From the NCBI RefSeq assembly GCF_031755915.1, contig NC_083384.1, positions 2,283,501-2,347,500 on the forward strand: a DNA stretch of 64,000 nucleotides. The letters are read 5' to 3'. Both the position numbers and the translations under genes were made by a program. The DNA comes from Ziziphus jujuba (lineage: Eukaryota > Streptophyta > Magnoliopsida > Rosales > Rhamnaceae). The notes below the pieces were generated by a model that saw nothing but the letters and a program-made list of their open reading frames with translations, did not search any database and was not told the DNA's origin. Below are positions 14,443 to 25,805 of the stretch, one piece after another; the first letter of the stretch is position 1; every line of letters begins with the position of its first letter.

Positions 14443-14664
14443 AAGCAAATTCATCCTTTTTTCTATTTGCATTGTGGTCATTTAATTTGGTAATAGAAAT
14501 AACGATAATAACGAATAGAAAAAAAATGAATGGTCTGGATCGTGTATCAATGGCCAATCTTCGGTAGAAGAGAAGGTTCCGTTGGATCAATTATTTATTT
14601 CTATTTTAGCTTCTCTTTTTTTTTTTCAATGAAAAAATAAAAAACAGAAGAAGTATGGGGAGAA
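14443..14664 (+). other. rpoC2-rps2 spacer
   Basis: Plastid-type intergenic spacer of normal length with a GAAGAAG/GGGGAGA stretch just upstream of the rps2 ATG. Nothing else visible. Confidence 0.6.
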
Positions 14665-15362
14665 ATGACAAGGAGATATTGGACCATCAATTTGGAAGAG
14701 ATGATGGGAGCAGGAGTTCATTTTGGTCATGGTACTAGGAAATGGAATCCTCGAATGGCACCTTATATCTTTGCGAGGCGTAAAGGTATTCATAATATAA
14801 ATCATGCTAGAACTACTCGATTTTTGGCAGAAGCTTGTGATTTAGTTTTTGATGCTACAAGTAGGGGAAAAAAATTCTTAATTGTTGGTACTAAAAATAA
14901 AGTAGTAGATTCGGTAGCACGGGCTGCAATAAAGGCTCGGTGTCATTATGTTAATAAAAAAAGGCTAGATGGTATGTTAATTAATTGGTATACTATAGAA
15001 ATGAGACTTCATAAATTTAGGGACTTGAGAATGGAACAAAAAATGGGGAGACTCAATCGTCTTCCGAAAAGGGATGCGGTGCTGTTGAAGAGACAATTAT
15101 CTCACTTGCAAACATATCTCGGCGGGATTAAATATATAACAGGATTTCCTAATATTGTAAGAATTATTGATCAGCAAGAAGAATCTACAGCTCTTCATGA
15201 ATGTATGACTTTGGGCATTCCAACAATACAAATTGTGATCCAAATCTAGTAGATATTTCAGTTCCAACAAATGATGACGCTATGGATTCAATTCGATTAA
15301 TTCTTAACAAATTAGTATTTTCTATTTGTTAGGGCCATTCTAGCTATATACAAAATTCTTGA
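14665..15362 (+). pseudogene. rps2: rps2 pseudogene (ribosomal protein uS2)
   Basis: The first 190 or so codons are open from ATG at 14665 ([20 protein letters not shown], then [15 protein letters not shown]...). They match plastid ribosomal protein S2 of the 30S subunit. Near 15220 a deletion of about 13 bp shifts the frame after GIPTIQ, giving a false stop at 15247-15249. The native frame can be followed afterwards ([32 protein letters not shown]), then stop, GHSSYIQNS and stop at 15360-15362. Native length is about 236 residues. One deletion and one nonsense codon (TGT TAG) suffice to kill it; otherwise it is among the better-preserved genes here. Confidence 0.93.
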
Positions 15363-15536
15363 TTAATAATAAGATAAGTAAATTATTTTTGGAACTCCAT
15401 AGAATAGATTTATTGAATCGGTTACTATTTCTAACTCGCATAAGAGAGATAAAAATAACTGAGGATATTATACGATTAGTAGGTATTCAAAATATCCAAT
15501 GCAAGTATGCAAATAAAAAATGAGATGGTATTCAGA

Positions 15537-15988
15537 ATGTCCTTGAATTCATTCGAGATGTGAACAAAACACGGATTGGAGAAGAATGAGGTCCCTGGGT
15601 TCCATTTGTTGGAATATGTTTTTATTTAATTTTTATTCAAATTGGTCAGGGGCTATTTTACCTTAGAAAATCATATAGTTACCTCATGGGGAGTTAGCCA
15701 TGTCCACAAATGATATAAATACTACTGTTGCTTTAGCTTTACTCACGTCAGTAGCATATTTCTATGCGGGCCTTTCAAAAAAGGGATTGGGTTATTTTGG
15801 TAAATACATTCAACCAATACAATATATTAGTCGATGAATTAGTAGTTGTTGTTCTTGTTTCTTTAGTACCTTTAGTGGTTCCTATACCTATCATGTTCCT
15901 TGGATTATTTACAAGTGGCATTCAAGCTCTTATTTTTGCAACCTTAGCTACGGCTTATACAGGCGAATCCATGGAAGGTCATCATTGA
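15537..15988 (+). pseudogene. atpI: atpI pseudogene (ATP synthase CF0 subunit a)
   Basis: Relic of the CF0 a subunit, which forms the proton half-channels of the thylakoid ATP synthase. The first few codons (ATG at 15537) are fused by a deletion of about 75 codons to EFIRDVNKT. A stop follows (GEE*GPWVPFVG) along with frameshifts, then [26 protein letters not shown] second deletion of about 70 bp leads to [20 protein letters not shown]...[18 protein letters not shown] with stop at 15986-15988. The last 74 codons are open in another frame. The native 247 residues are reduced to about 150 codons. Confidence 0.92.
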
Positions 15989-16624
15989 TTAGTTTTTGAC
16001 ATAGTCTTTTTTTTAGCTTAGCCTGACGGCATGTCTACGTGTCTCAAAGTAATCCATTTGGACTTAAGGAAGAAAAGTATACAAATAAGATGGAAATAAG
16101 AATAAAGTATATACAATCTATAGTAATAGTAAAAAGAATATTACGATATTAAGTTAAGGAGTTGTAAAAAAAAGGAAAAAAAAGAAGGAAAGAGATCTAA
16201 AAGATCTTTTTCCTCAAATTCCTGTTTGGTCAATTTATACCACCCTCCAATGAATACTCCCTTTCTATTGATATTGTTTTGTTCATTCAATTCACCGATT
16301 GACCCAAAAAAATTAATAAATAATAAATTATATGAACTTCGATCAACTCAATCCCGATATTTCTATGCAATGATTATGTCTAACAAATTTGTCAGTTAGA
16401 TTGATTGTACTCATGGGGGATAATGATAAGTAAAAATAGAAGATAAGGGTTTACAAAAAGGATATTTATTAAAAAAAGGGGTTGATTAGAGGAGGAGGGG
16501 GGGTCGAACTAGATGTATGTAATCTAATCGTTATAAGACAATTCTTATGTATGTTTTGAAGAATGATTATAGAAACCAACTGATCTAAGATACGAATAGT
16601 TAGTTTACGTTATGGGGGAAAGAC
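15989..16624 (+). other. atpI-atpH spacer, first part
   Basis: AT-rich plastid-type spacer up to the Copia solo LTR. The last five bases (AAGAC, 16620-16624) are the target-site duplication of that LTR. Nothing coding. Confidence 0.6.
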
Positions 16625-17147
16625 TGTTGGAGGTTGGTGTGGTTTGGGGTTCACTTGACCAAGAGTGTTGTACACAAGGTGTTAGTCTTGTGCATAACCT
16701 TTAATCCGATTTTTCATTTGATGTTTAGGTGATTTTTGTGTTTGTTTTTGGTATGGTGATATTTAGGATTGTTAGGGTTTTTTTTTTTAAGGAAGAAGAA
16801 GAAGATGAAGAGAAGATGTTAGAGTAGGCCGCACAAAACTAGACAGCACACTAATTCTAAAAGCACAGAGAACGCCAGCCCCAACAATGGACCTATGTTG
16901 CTGGAAACATTGTTTCCAGCACATAGTCATTTTACAAAATAAAATCAATACCCAACAAAGAGACAATTCCTAAGATAAATACAATAAAACTTAAGCATTC
17001 AAAAAGACATTAAAAGGAACAAAAAACATAGGCATAAATATTGCATTAGGTCATTCAACAAAATATTTCTTTTAAAGAAAGAAAAAGGGTGCAAACCTTG
17101 GTGGATTTTGGTTTGCACAAGGTGGCAAGATTACCATCTTTTCAACA
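16625..17147 (-). mobile_element. Copia solo LTR in atpI-atpH spacer
   Basis: A 523-bp segment with terminal TGTTG...CAACA inverted ends, flanked by the 5-bp direct repeat AAGAC at 16620-16624 and 17148-17152. Its right-hand end (CTTGCACA-like block, GGTGGCAAGATTACCA, TTTCAACA) matches the LTR of element D in arrangement and sequence, as does the 'ATGTTGCTGGAAA...TTTCCAGCA' motif around 16890-16922. There is no internal region, so it is most simply a solo LTR left by LTR-LTR recombination. Orientation is inferred from element D. Confidence 0.85.
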
Positions 17148-17152
17148 AAGAC

Positions 17153-17602
17153 ATGTATATGTGATATTCGATATTAACTTGGTATATATGAATTAAAGAT
17201 ATATTTAATTTGCCTTACTATAGTGTTATGAATTTCGATAGGCATTCCAATATTTAGACAGGGATTCCAATATAAGTCCTTCCATTTTGACTGTAATTTT
17301 TTTTGAATATTGAATGAATTTAAATTACAAAAAAGAACAAAGAATTCAAAGAATGGTTCCCAAAAAAAAAATAAAAAAGAAAGAACTCGCCAAACAAAAG
17401 TCATACGAATTAACAAAAATTACATAGATAGGAAAATATTGAAGCAGTTCTATTGCTTAAAGAATATTATTATTTCAATTCAGGGTTTTTAGTGACTTTG
17501 AATGGTTAAATCTTAGCGATAGAATAAGTAAGCCATAATTCATTGGTTGATTGTATCATTAACTATTTCTTTATTTTCTTTCTTTTTTATGAGGAATTTA
17601 TC
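17153..17602 (+). other. atpI-atpH spacer, second part
   Basis: Continuation of the plastid spacer after the solo LTR, leading to the atpH start. The short open frames look like chance in A/T-rich DNA. Confidence 0.6.
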
Positions 17603-17792
<190 letters not shown>

Positions 17793-17886
17793 ACTTTTAC
17801 ATTATTCCTATTTAATTTAGAAAAATAATATAATAAAAAAATATAGATAATTAGTCTATCTATAGGAATAAGGAAGATGAGATCAT

Positions 17887-19173
17887 ATGAAAAATGTAAC
17901 CGATTCTTTCCTTTCCTTGGGTTATTAGCCATTCGCTGGGAGTTTCAAGTTTAACACCGATATTTTAGCAACAAATCCAATAAATCTAAGTGTACTCTTT
18001 AGTGTATTGGTTTTTTTTGGAAAGGTAGTGTGTACGAGTTATTTATTTAAAAAATAGGCTAGATCCGACCAACTGCACTTTTTTGCGTTATAACTTGAAA
18101 AGGTGCACGATTTTGCGAGTTACTTCTGAATAAATTAAGAAATCATATTTAAGAACCATAGCATTTCGTGATTCATTGGTAAATAACCAATAATGTGGGA
18201 TTGTTAACAAGGTTAAAGCTAAACCATTTGAAGTCCAGATGTAGCGTGGTACTCTTTCTACTACTATGTTAATATAGAATTTGTTAATCCATAAATGATT
18301 TCAAAGAGTTGGAATTTTTTTTTTGATATAAAACACTCATGTCGATAAAAAAATGATTTGAGCCAGTTATTTGTATTTGATTTATAAATATTAGAAAAAT
18401 AGATATGTCACCCCTTTTTTTTTTTATCTTTTTTATCCAATGCTGAATTGATGACCTGTGTATAAAGTAAAAAGAATTCTTTGGATTTGAAAAAAAAAAA
18501 AAAAAACTACTTTACTGACAATTATTTCTTTGGTCAGAAGAGTCCTCTGAATACTGTGTTCTTGGATTAGTGATCAATTTTTATACATTCACAAATATGA
18601 ATAGAGATAAAAGGATAGGCTCATTACATTAAAAAAACCTAGGGAGCTTCCCCCATACATAAGTAATTGGGCATGAGAGCCAAATGAATCGAAAGATTCA
18701 TGTTTGGTTCGGGAAGGTATCATGGAAGTTTTGAAATGAATGGAAAGGTAATCTACTTTCATTAAGTGCTTTATTAGATAATCAAAAGCTGCAGATCCTG
18801 AAGACTATTCAAAATTCAAAAGAACTACGTAGAAGGGGCCATGGAACGGCTGGAAAAAGCCCAATCCCGCTTGCTGAAAGTAGAAATGGAAGTGGAGTAG
18901 TTTCGAGCGAATGGACACTCTAAAATAGAATGAGAAAAATTGAATTTGATGAATTCAACTTAGAAAACCTAGGAACAATTAGAAAATTACAAAAATGAAA
19001 CCATTCATTTTGAACAACAAAAATCTATTAATCAAGTTCGACAATGGGTTTTCCAACAAGCCTTACAAAGAGCTCTAGGAACTCTGAATAGTTGTTTGAA
19101 CACAGAGTTACATTTACGTACCATCAATACTAATACTGGCATGATTGGAACGATGAAATAAATAAAGGGTTAG
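17887..19173 (+). pseudogene. atpF: atpF pseudogene with group II intron (CF0 subunit b)
   Basis: Exon 1 (17887-18029) begins MKNVTDSFLSLGY and includes [25 protein letters not shown]. The intron starts GTGTACGAG at 18030 and has a domain V-like stem around 18670-18715 (GAGCCAAATGAATC... GATTCATGTTTGGTTC). Exon 2 starts near 18768 (LLDNQKLQILKTIQNSKELR), then is frameshifted. Later parts ([34 protein letters not shown]...[18 protein letters not shown]) can be read. The last part has GAA to TAA, with the native stop at 19171-19173. The functional protein is the peripheral-stalk b subunit of CF0. Confidence 0.9.
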
Positions 19174-19232
19174 TCTTTCTACTGCAGTCATTACTTTTCT
19201 TTCAAACAAAAATAAAGAATTAAGATATACTC

Positions 19233-20586
19233 ATGGTAACTATTTGAGAAGATGGAATTAGTAACATTATTCATGAACGTATTGAACAATATAATGGAGA
19301 AGTAAAGATTTTAAATACCAGTATTATACTCCAAGTAGGCGACGACATTGCTCATATTTATGGTCTTGATAAAGTAATGGTGGGGGAATTAGTAGAATTT
19401 GAAGAAGGTACGATAGGCATTGCTCTAAATTTGGAATCAAATAATGTCGGTGTTGTGTTAATGGGTGATGGTTTGATGACACAAGAGGGAAGTTCTGTAA
19501 AAGCAACAGCAAAAACTGCTCAGATCCCGGTAAGTGAGGCTTTTTTGGGCTGTGTTATTAAATGCTCTGGCTAAACCTATTGATGGTAAAGTTGAAATTT
19601 CAGCTTCTGAATCCCGGTTAATTGAATCTCCCACCCCGGGTATTATTTTGGGATGTTCGGTTTGTGAGCCTCTTCAAACAGGACTTATTGCTATTGATTC
19701 GATGATTCCTATAGGACGTGGTCAGCGAGAATTAATTATTGGGGATAGGAAAACCGATAAAATAGCAGTAGCCACAAATACAATTCTCAATCAACAAGGG
19801 CAAAATGTAATTTGCGTTTATGTATCTATTGGTCAAAAAGCATCTTCTGTGGCTCAGGTGGTGACTACTTTACAAGAAAGGCCGATTCTCTGGCTACATT
19901 ACAATACCTCGCTCCTGATATAGGAGCTGCTCTGGCGAAATATTTTTATGTATCGTGAACAACACACTTCAATTAATTATGATGATCTCAAAACAAGCAC
20001 AGGCTTTTCGCCAAATGTATCTTTTATTACGGAGACCACCGAACCAAGAAGCTTATTTGGGAGATGTTTTTTATTTGCATTCATGCCTTTTGGAAAGAGC
20101 TACTAAATCAAGTTCTCATTTAGGTGAAGGAAGAATGACTGCTTTACCAATAGCGCCGATCTATTCAATGTCAGAATCAAACCTACTATTAATGTGGGTA
20201 TATTTGTATACAAAGTAGGGTCTGCAGCTCAAATTAAAGCCATGAAACAAGTATTTGGAAAATCAAAATTGGAATTGGTGCAATTCGCAGAATTAGAAGC
20301 CTTTGCACAATTCGTTTCTGATCTCGATAAAGCTACTCAGAATCAATTGGCAAGAGGTCAACGATTACGTGAGTTGCTTAAACAATCTCAATCAGCGCCT
20401 CTTGCGGTGGAAGAATAGATAATGACTATTTATACTGGAACCAATGGTTATGTTGATTCCTTAGAAATTGGCCAGGTAAGGAAATTTCTCGTTGAGTTAC
20501 ATACTTACTTAAAAATGAATAAAACTCAATTCCAACAAATCATAGCTTCTACCGAGACATTTACTGAGGAAGCAAAAGCCCTTTAA
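19233..20586 (+). pseudogene. atpA: atpA pseudogene (ATP synthase CF1 alpha)
   Basis: Large relic of the CF1 alpha subunit from ATG at 19233 (MVTI then stop). Open pieces include [73 protein letters not shown] and [30 protein letters not shown]. The Walker A region reads GDRKTDKI instead of the usual GDRQTGKT, so the nucleotide loop is destroyed. There are several frameshifts, a deletion after LQERP and a stop at 20416-20418 (CAG to TAG). Similarity ends after EEAKALL at about 20586, some 20 residues before the native end. Confidence 0.93.
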
Positions 20587-21454
20587 TAAATTATTAGATT
20601 TAATAAATTCAAAAATTTGTTACTTGTTTTAAATTTATCACTTGTTTTGTGGTAACCAAGTAGTTATTTAGTTTATAGGAAGCAAAGTCAAAATTCCAAG
20701 AATGGATTTTTCTTTGGTAACATAAGATTAAATTGGAAAAAGAATCATGCAGATACTTTTTTTTATCGATAGCCCGTCAGGAAATCTCTATCAGACAAAA
20801 TAAAGAGCGAATTCTATCTCTTTCATCCATAAAATTAGGCAAGGGGGTCCTGCATCTTTCTGTATCCCTCAAGAATCCCCAATTTCACTAAGGATCTCTT
20901 TCATTTGATCGTATTATAACGAATTTTTTTGCGAAGGGAAAAACAAAAATGAAGAATAATAAAAATAAATAATGACCATAATAAAAAAGCGAATTATCAT
21001 ACGTATATTGCATGTAGAAACATGAATAACCCCATTTATTTACTTATTTTATTTATTTATTTGCACTTTTGATTTACATTAATTATATTATATACGCACT
21101 TAGTATATTCTAGTCTATTATATACTTTACAGACTTATAATATACTTTTTTATTTAATATATATTAAATATATTTTTTTAATATAGATTAAATATATTAA
21201 AAATATATATATCGGTCTATAGACTCCTTATTATATCTTTATTTTATTATCTTATTTTATTATATCTTAGTATATATACATTATATACCCTTTATTAATA
21301 ATAATATTAATTAGTGCATATACTCACTTAGGTATACTCAGTATAATAACATAATTATTACATGAATTATAAGATATCTTTATAACAGGTTAAAAGATTA
21401 ACATAACAATAAATAACAAGTACAAATCAAATATTAAATCGAGGTACCCATTCT
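20587..21454 (+). other. Spacer upstream of psaI (accD-psaI type)
   Basis: Very AT-rich, with TATA/ATATAT-rich tracts at 21050-21320. It joins the truncated atpA to psaI, which are far apart in plastid genomes, so a block junction lies here, probably close to 20587. I found no accD coding sequence. Confidence 0.5.
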
Positions 21455-21568
21455 ATGACAATTCTTACCACCTTACCCTCTATTTTTGTGCCTTTAGTGG
21501 GCTTAGCTTTTCCAGCAATTGCAATGGTTTCTTTATTCCTTCATGTTCAAAAAAACAAAAATTTTTAA
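21455..21568 (+). CDS. psaI: psaI, photosystem I subunit VIII (intact frame)
   Basis: A 37-codon frame from ATG at 21455 to TAA at 21566-21568: [20 protein letters not shown], then [17 protein letters not shown]. It matches plastid psaI, a single-helix PSI subunit that helps bind PsaL, at the usual 36-37 residues with the transmembrane segment ([20 protein letters not shown]) complete. It is followed by ycf4, cemA and petA in native order. It is the only full-length, start-to-stop plastid gene in the window. Being so short it may have escaped mutation by chance. In the nucleus it would lack a plastid promoter context and a transit peptide, so function is unlikely. Confidence 0.88.
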   Translation: MTILTTLPSIFVPLVGLAFPAIAMVSLFLHVQKNKNF

Positions 21569-21986
21569 ATATGATGGGGCAAAATCTTATCAATTTTTTT
21601 TTTCAAGACTTATGTGAATCATAGCATGGTTATCTATTTATTATAATATAGTATAACGTGTGGCTTCTTCCGAGCATAAGCTCATATGAATGTGTAAACA
21701 TGATATATGAGTAATTGAATTAGAGCTATTTTCAAATGGATTGATATCGGGATGAATTTCTGAAATGTAAATTCGATATATGTATGTGGATATCTATAAG
21801 ATATCATATGAAAGGGATGTTTGTATTTTAGTTTAGATCTAGGCAATTCGATGAATTACTCCTAAAAGTTCACATCATAACAGTGCTAGTGGATGAAAGT
21901 TACTTCAAAAACAAAAAAATGAACGTAAATTTTTTTTTTTTGGTTATTCCCCAATTCCAATAAAATGCAACTAGATCTAGTATAGT
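21569..21986 (+). other. psaI-ycf4 spacer
   Basis: Plastid-type spacer of about 420 bp. No gene seen. Confidence 0.6.
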
Positions 21987-22541
21987 ATGAGTTAGCGATC
22001 AGACCGTATATGAATAGAACTTATAACTGGGTCTCAAAAATTGAGTAATTTCTACTGGGCCTTTATCCTTTTTTTAGGTTCATTAGGATTTTTATTGGTT
22101 GGAACTTCTAGTTATTTTGGTAGGAATTTTATATCTTTAGATCCCTCTCAGCAAATAATTTTTTTTCTGAAAGGGATGGTGATGTCTTTATATGGAGTTA
22201 CAGGTCTTTTTATTAGTTCCTATTTGTGGTGCTCAATTTCGTGGGATGTAGGTAGTGGTTATGATCGATTCAATATAAAAGAAGGAATAGTGTGTTTTTT
22301 TCGTTAGGGATTTCTTTGAAAAAATTATAGCATCTTCCTCTGATTCCTTATGAAAGACATTCAGTCCATTATAATAGAAGTTAAAGAGGGTATTTATGCT
22401 CTTCATGCCCTTTATATGGAAATCGGAGGCCAAGGGTCCATTCCCTTAAGTCGTACTAATGAGAATTTGACTCTACGAGAAATTGAGCAAAAAGCTGCCA
22501 AATTGGCCTATTTCTTGTGTGTATCAATTGAAGTATTTTGA
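21987..22541 (+). pseudogene. ycf4: ycf4 pseudogene (PSI assembly factor)
   Basis: Starts at ATG 21987. Codon 3 is TAG where Trp is expected (MS*RSD), so the gene is dead near its start. Afterwards 22041-22305 is open: [20 protein letters not shown] and the second membrane segment, through [17 protein letters not shown], then a stop. The frame shifts near 22310, and the rest reads [57 protein letters not shown] and IEVF to stop at 22539-22541. The native protein of about 184 residues scaffolds photosystem I assembly. One nonsense codon and one indel region are the main lesions. Confidence 0.93.
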
Positions 22542-22933
22542 AACAAGAACTGAAAAATGACAACTTTCTTAGCAAGAGGGAAAAAATGAAAACTCAAGAA
22601 TCCTCTTTTTTATATAGCACAACTCAACTGAAGTTTCTTCATAATGCTCATTCGAGCTAAATGCAAACGAACAAGGAACAGTAATAAAATGAAATTGCTT
22701 TTTTTTTTTTGAATTTGAAGTGCACTCTTTCTTATTGTATTTTCGTATTGTTTTTCTGTATTCTTTCTAAATTCAAGGACTAACCACTTCACTGAATCAC
22801 AAATAAAAAATAGGAAATAGATTCATGGGCTCTAAACTTCTAATGTAATAGAGCTGATGCTTGATGGAAATAGAAATAGTAGTATTGAGTCGACAAATGA
22901 GGTGAGTTCATTTAAAAATTCCAAGATGAAAAA
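22542..22933 (+). other. ycf4-cemA spacer
   Basis: Plastid-type spacer. No gene recognised; short minus-strand frames appear spurious. Confidence 0.55.
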
Positions 22934-23622
22934 AGGGCAAAAAAGAAAGCATTCATTTCCCTTATATATCTTTCATTTATAGTATTTTTGCCTTGGTGGA
23001 TCTTTCTCTCATTTAATAAAAGTATGGAATCTTGGGTTACTAGTTGGTGGCATACTAGACACTCCGAAATTTGTTTGAATGATATTCAAGAAAAAAGTAT
23101 TCTAAAAAATTCATAGAATTAAAGGAACTCTCCCTCTTGGATGAAATGATAAAGGAATACCCGGAAACGCATTTACCAAAGCCTCACCGCGGGAACTACA
23201 AAGAAACGATCCAATTGATCAAAATGGACAATGAGAATCATACGGATATGTTTTTTAATTTCTCGAAAAATATAATCTCTTTCATTATTCTAAGCGGTTA
23301 TTCCATTCTAGGTAATAATGAACTTGTTATTCTTAACTCTTGGGTTCAAGAATTCCCATATAACTTAAGCTACACAATAAATGGGTTTTCTATTCTTTTA
23401 TTAATTGATTTATGTATAGGATTCCATTCACCAAACGGTTAGGAACTAATGATTGGCTCTATCTACAAAGATTTTGGATTTGCTCATAATGATCAAATTA
23501 TATCAGGTTTTGTTTCTACTTTTCCAGTCATTTTAGATGCCATTTTTAAATATTAGATCTTTCGTTATTTAAATCGTGTATCTCCGTCACTTGTAGTCGT
23601 TTTTCATTCAATGAATGACCGA
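22934..23622 (+). pseudogene. cemA: cemA pseudogene (envelope membrane protein)
   Basis: Relic of the chloroplast envelope protein CemA (Ycf10), involved in proton extrusion and inorganic-carbon uptake. The start codon position reads AGG before AKKKAF. A frameshift follows; [31 protein letters not shown] and [15 protein letters not shown] are readable. The part from 23137 is open for 101 codons to GFHSPNG followed by a stop (Trp to TAG). Then [21 protein letters not shown]...IFKY, a stop, IFRYLNRVSPSLVV and SMND. The native stop TGA is CGA. Native neighbours ycf4 and petA are in place. Confidence 0.92.
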
Positions 23623-23830
23623 AAAATGATAGATCGATTCAATTATAATGCTTGTTACTTTGTACATAAGCAACCCATTCAAAATTGTACTTATTCTTTC
23701 TACCCATATGGGGGCTTCCTTTAATGTTTTAGTAAAATTATTTCAGTAAATAGCAGAATCATAGATAGGGAACTATACTAGCGACTTATCTAATTTTATT
23801 GTAGAAATTTTCAGGATCAATGATTGGACC
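23623..23830 (+). other. cemA-petA spacer
   Basis: Short plastid-type spacer between two pseudogenes; nothing else seen. Confidence 0.55.
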
Positions 23831-24720
23831 ATGCAAACTAGAAATACCTTTTCTTTGATAAAGGAAGAGATGACTAGATCTATTTCTGTCTTGCTCATTA
23901 TATATATAATAACTTAGGCACCCATTTCAAATGCATATCCCATTTTTATACAGCAGGTTTATGAAAATCCACAAGAAGCGACCGGCCATATTGTATGTGC
24001 TAATTGCCATTTAGCCAATAAGCCCGTGGATATCGAGGTTCTACAAGTGGTACTTCCTGATACTGTATTTGAAGTAGTTGTTCGAATTCCTTATGATCTG
24101 CAACTGAAAAAAGTTCTTGCTAATGGTAAAAAAGGAGCTTTGAACATAAGGACTGTTCTTATTTTACCTGAGGGGTTTGAATTAGCCCCTCCCGATTGTA
24201 TTTCACCCGAGATTAAAGAAAAGATAGGCAATCTGTCTTTTCAGAGCTATTGTCCCACTAAAAAAAAAAATTATTGTGATAGGTCTTGTTCCTGGTAAGA
24301 AATATAATGAAATCACCTTTCCTATTATTTCTCCTGACCCCGATACTAAGAAAGATGTGCACTTCTTAAAATATCCCATATATGTAGGCGGCAACAGGGG
24401 ATGGGGTCAGATTTATCCCAATGGAAGAAAGAGTAACAATAATGTTTATAATGCTACAGTGTCGGGTATAGTAAGTAAAATAATATGAAAAGAAAAAGGG
24501 GGATACGAAATCACCATAATGGATACATCGAATGGATGTCAAGTGGTTGATATTATCCCTCCAGGACCAGAAATTCTTGCTTCAGAGGGAAAATCCATCA
24601 AACTTGATCAACCAGTAACGAGCAATCCTAATGTGGGTGGATTTGGTCAGGGGGATGGGGAAATAGTACTTCAAGATCCATTACATGTCCAAGGACTTTT
24701 GCTCTTCTTGGCATCTTTTG
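23831..24720 (+). pseudogene. petA: petA pseudogene (cytochrome f)
   Basis: Relic of cytochrome f, the c-type haem protein of the b6f complex. It starts MQTRNTFSLIKEE. A TAG stop at about 23914 falls in the signal region. The haem-ligating [16 protein letters not shown] motif survives intact near 23980. The frame from 24026 is open for 90 codons, shifts near 24260 in an A run, continues [20 protein letters not shown]...[12 protein letters not shown], hits TGA (Arg) at 24486, then [20 protein letters not shown]...[16 protein letters not shown]. The C-terminal membrane anchor and stromal tail are lost. Native protein 320 residues. Confidence 0.94.
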
Positions 24721-25384
24721 AAAAGTTTCTTGTTTTTTTATATTTCTTCTACCCGAGTTCAGGAATTGAATTACTTGGACCGCACTCCTAGTATGTATAC
24801 TGTGAAGAAGACTATTTAAGTTTACTCCCCTCTTCTTTATTTCTTTGTTTTTTAATCCAAATTGAAACGGTATGATTATGTCAATATTGTCAGATTTCAA
24901 TGTCATAGAATGAAACAATAGTATTCTATTCGATTGGATACTAAAAGTTAAGAGATAAATAAGCATAGAATAGAAACCAAAGTATAAAAGAAATGAGAGG
25001 AACATAAGTAGTGATAGTGGACAAACAAAAAATATAGGAAACGTTAGTGAGCAAATAGAACTTCTTCAATGAACTTACAAAACTTATTAAAAAAAAATAG
25101 ATATAATTGTGGTTGTGTCGTCTAAAAATAGGAAATAGAGTGATTCCTTTGTGATTTTTGAAAGTATCATTGGATACTATCGTGGAACGGATGTTTTGAA
25201 CAAGTAATGAAGTGAGTTTTCCAAAAACATCAAAAAAAAATTGAAACAGAGTTTTTTGAAACATCGGAAAAAGTGATCCATTTTTTTTTTTACCATTTAC
25301 ACGAATAAACTATTATGATTATTCATAACTCAACAGGCCTACCCCCTCTTTCTTTGTCTGATTTGAGGGGGCACCGTTGAGTTC
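24721..25384 (+). other. petA-psbJ spacer
   Basis: AT-rich spacer between the convergent petA and psbJ remnants. The minus-strand open frames of about 100 codons here look like low-complexity chance frames rich in Phe/Leu/Ser. No gene recognised. Confidence 0.55.
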
Positions 25385-25497
25385 TTACACTAATCCAGAA
25401 TATGAACCATAAAAGAAAATACTGATTAAACTGATCAAAAGAATACCTGTTACAGTACCTATTAGCCAAAGAGGAATCCTTCCGGCAGTATTGGCCT
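25385..25497 (-). pseudogene. psbJ: psbJ pseudogene, broken at its start codon
   Basis: The minus strand encodes [20 protein letters not shown] followed by [16 protein letters not shown] and stop at 25385-25387. This matches PsbJ, the 40-residue single-helix photosystem II subunit, except that the last few residues (normally GSSL) are altered. Only the last G of the ATG remains before the GCC codon. Immediately upstream a T run and gypsy leader sequence begin, so psbJ was cut at its first codon by the element B junction. psbL, psbF and psbE, which should follow, are absent. Confidence 0.88.
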
Positions 25498-25498
25498 C

Positions 25499-25805
25499 TT
25501 TTTTTTTTTTTTTTTTAATATATGAATGCAAATTTCTAAGACTAAAACAGCAAAGAAAAATCAACAAAAACCAAATTAACAAGAACAATGATAAAAGACA
25601 ACCAACAAACTAGGAAACAAAAATACGATAAAACTAGGAAATCCTAATTCAACTAGGAATGAATTTTTTTTTTTTTTTTAAGATGCTGAACGTGTATAGG
25701 ATGGATGCAACCTTAACCTAATGCTAAAATTGCAGAATAACACAAAAACAAATAAAGCAAATAAAGATAGATCAAACCTGAACAAAACCAGGCTCTGATA
25801 CCAAA
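25499..25805 (-). mobile_element. Truncated gypsy leader copy attached to element B
   Basis: About 305 bp almost identical to the B leader at 32588-32902. It starts in the same poly-T tract and includes the primer-binding site TGGTATCAGAGC (minus strand, 25792-25803). It therefore treats the LTR at 25806-26936 as its 5' LTR, while the intact B internal region uses the same LTR as its 3' LTR. The result is leader-LTR-internal-LTR, as produced by unequal recombination between tandem copies. Its left end is fused to psbJ. Confidence 0.88.

Noticed and set aside
24628..25264. Minus-strand frames of 107-125 codons in the petA-psbJ spacer
   Set aside because: Phe/Leu/Ser-rich composition from AT-rich DNA, partly antisense to petA; no recognised domain.
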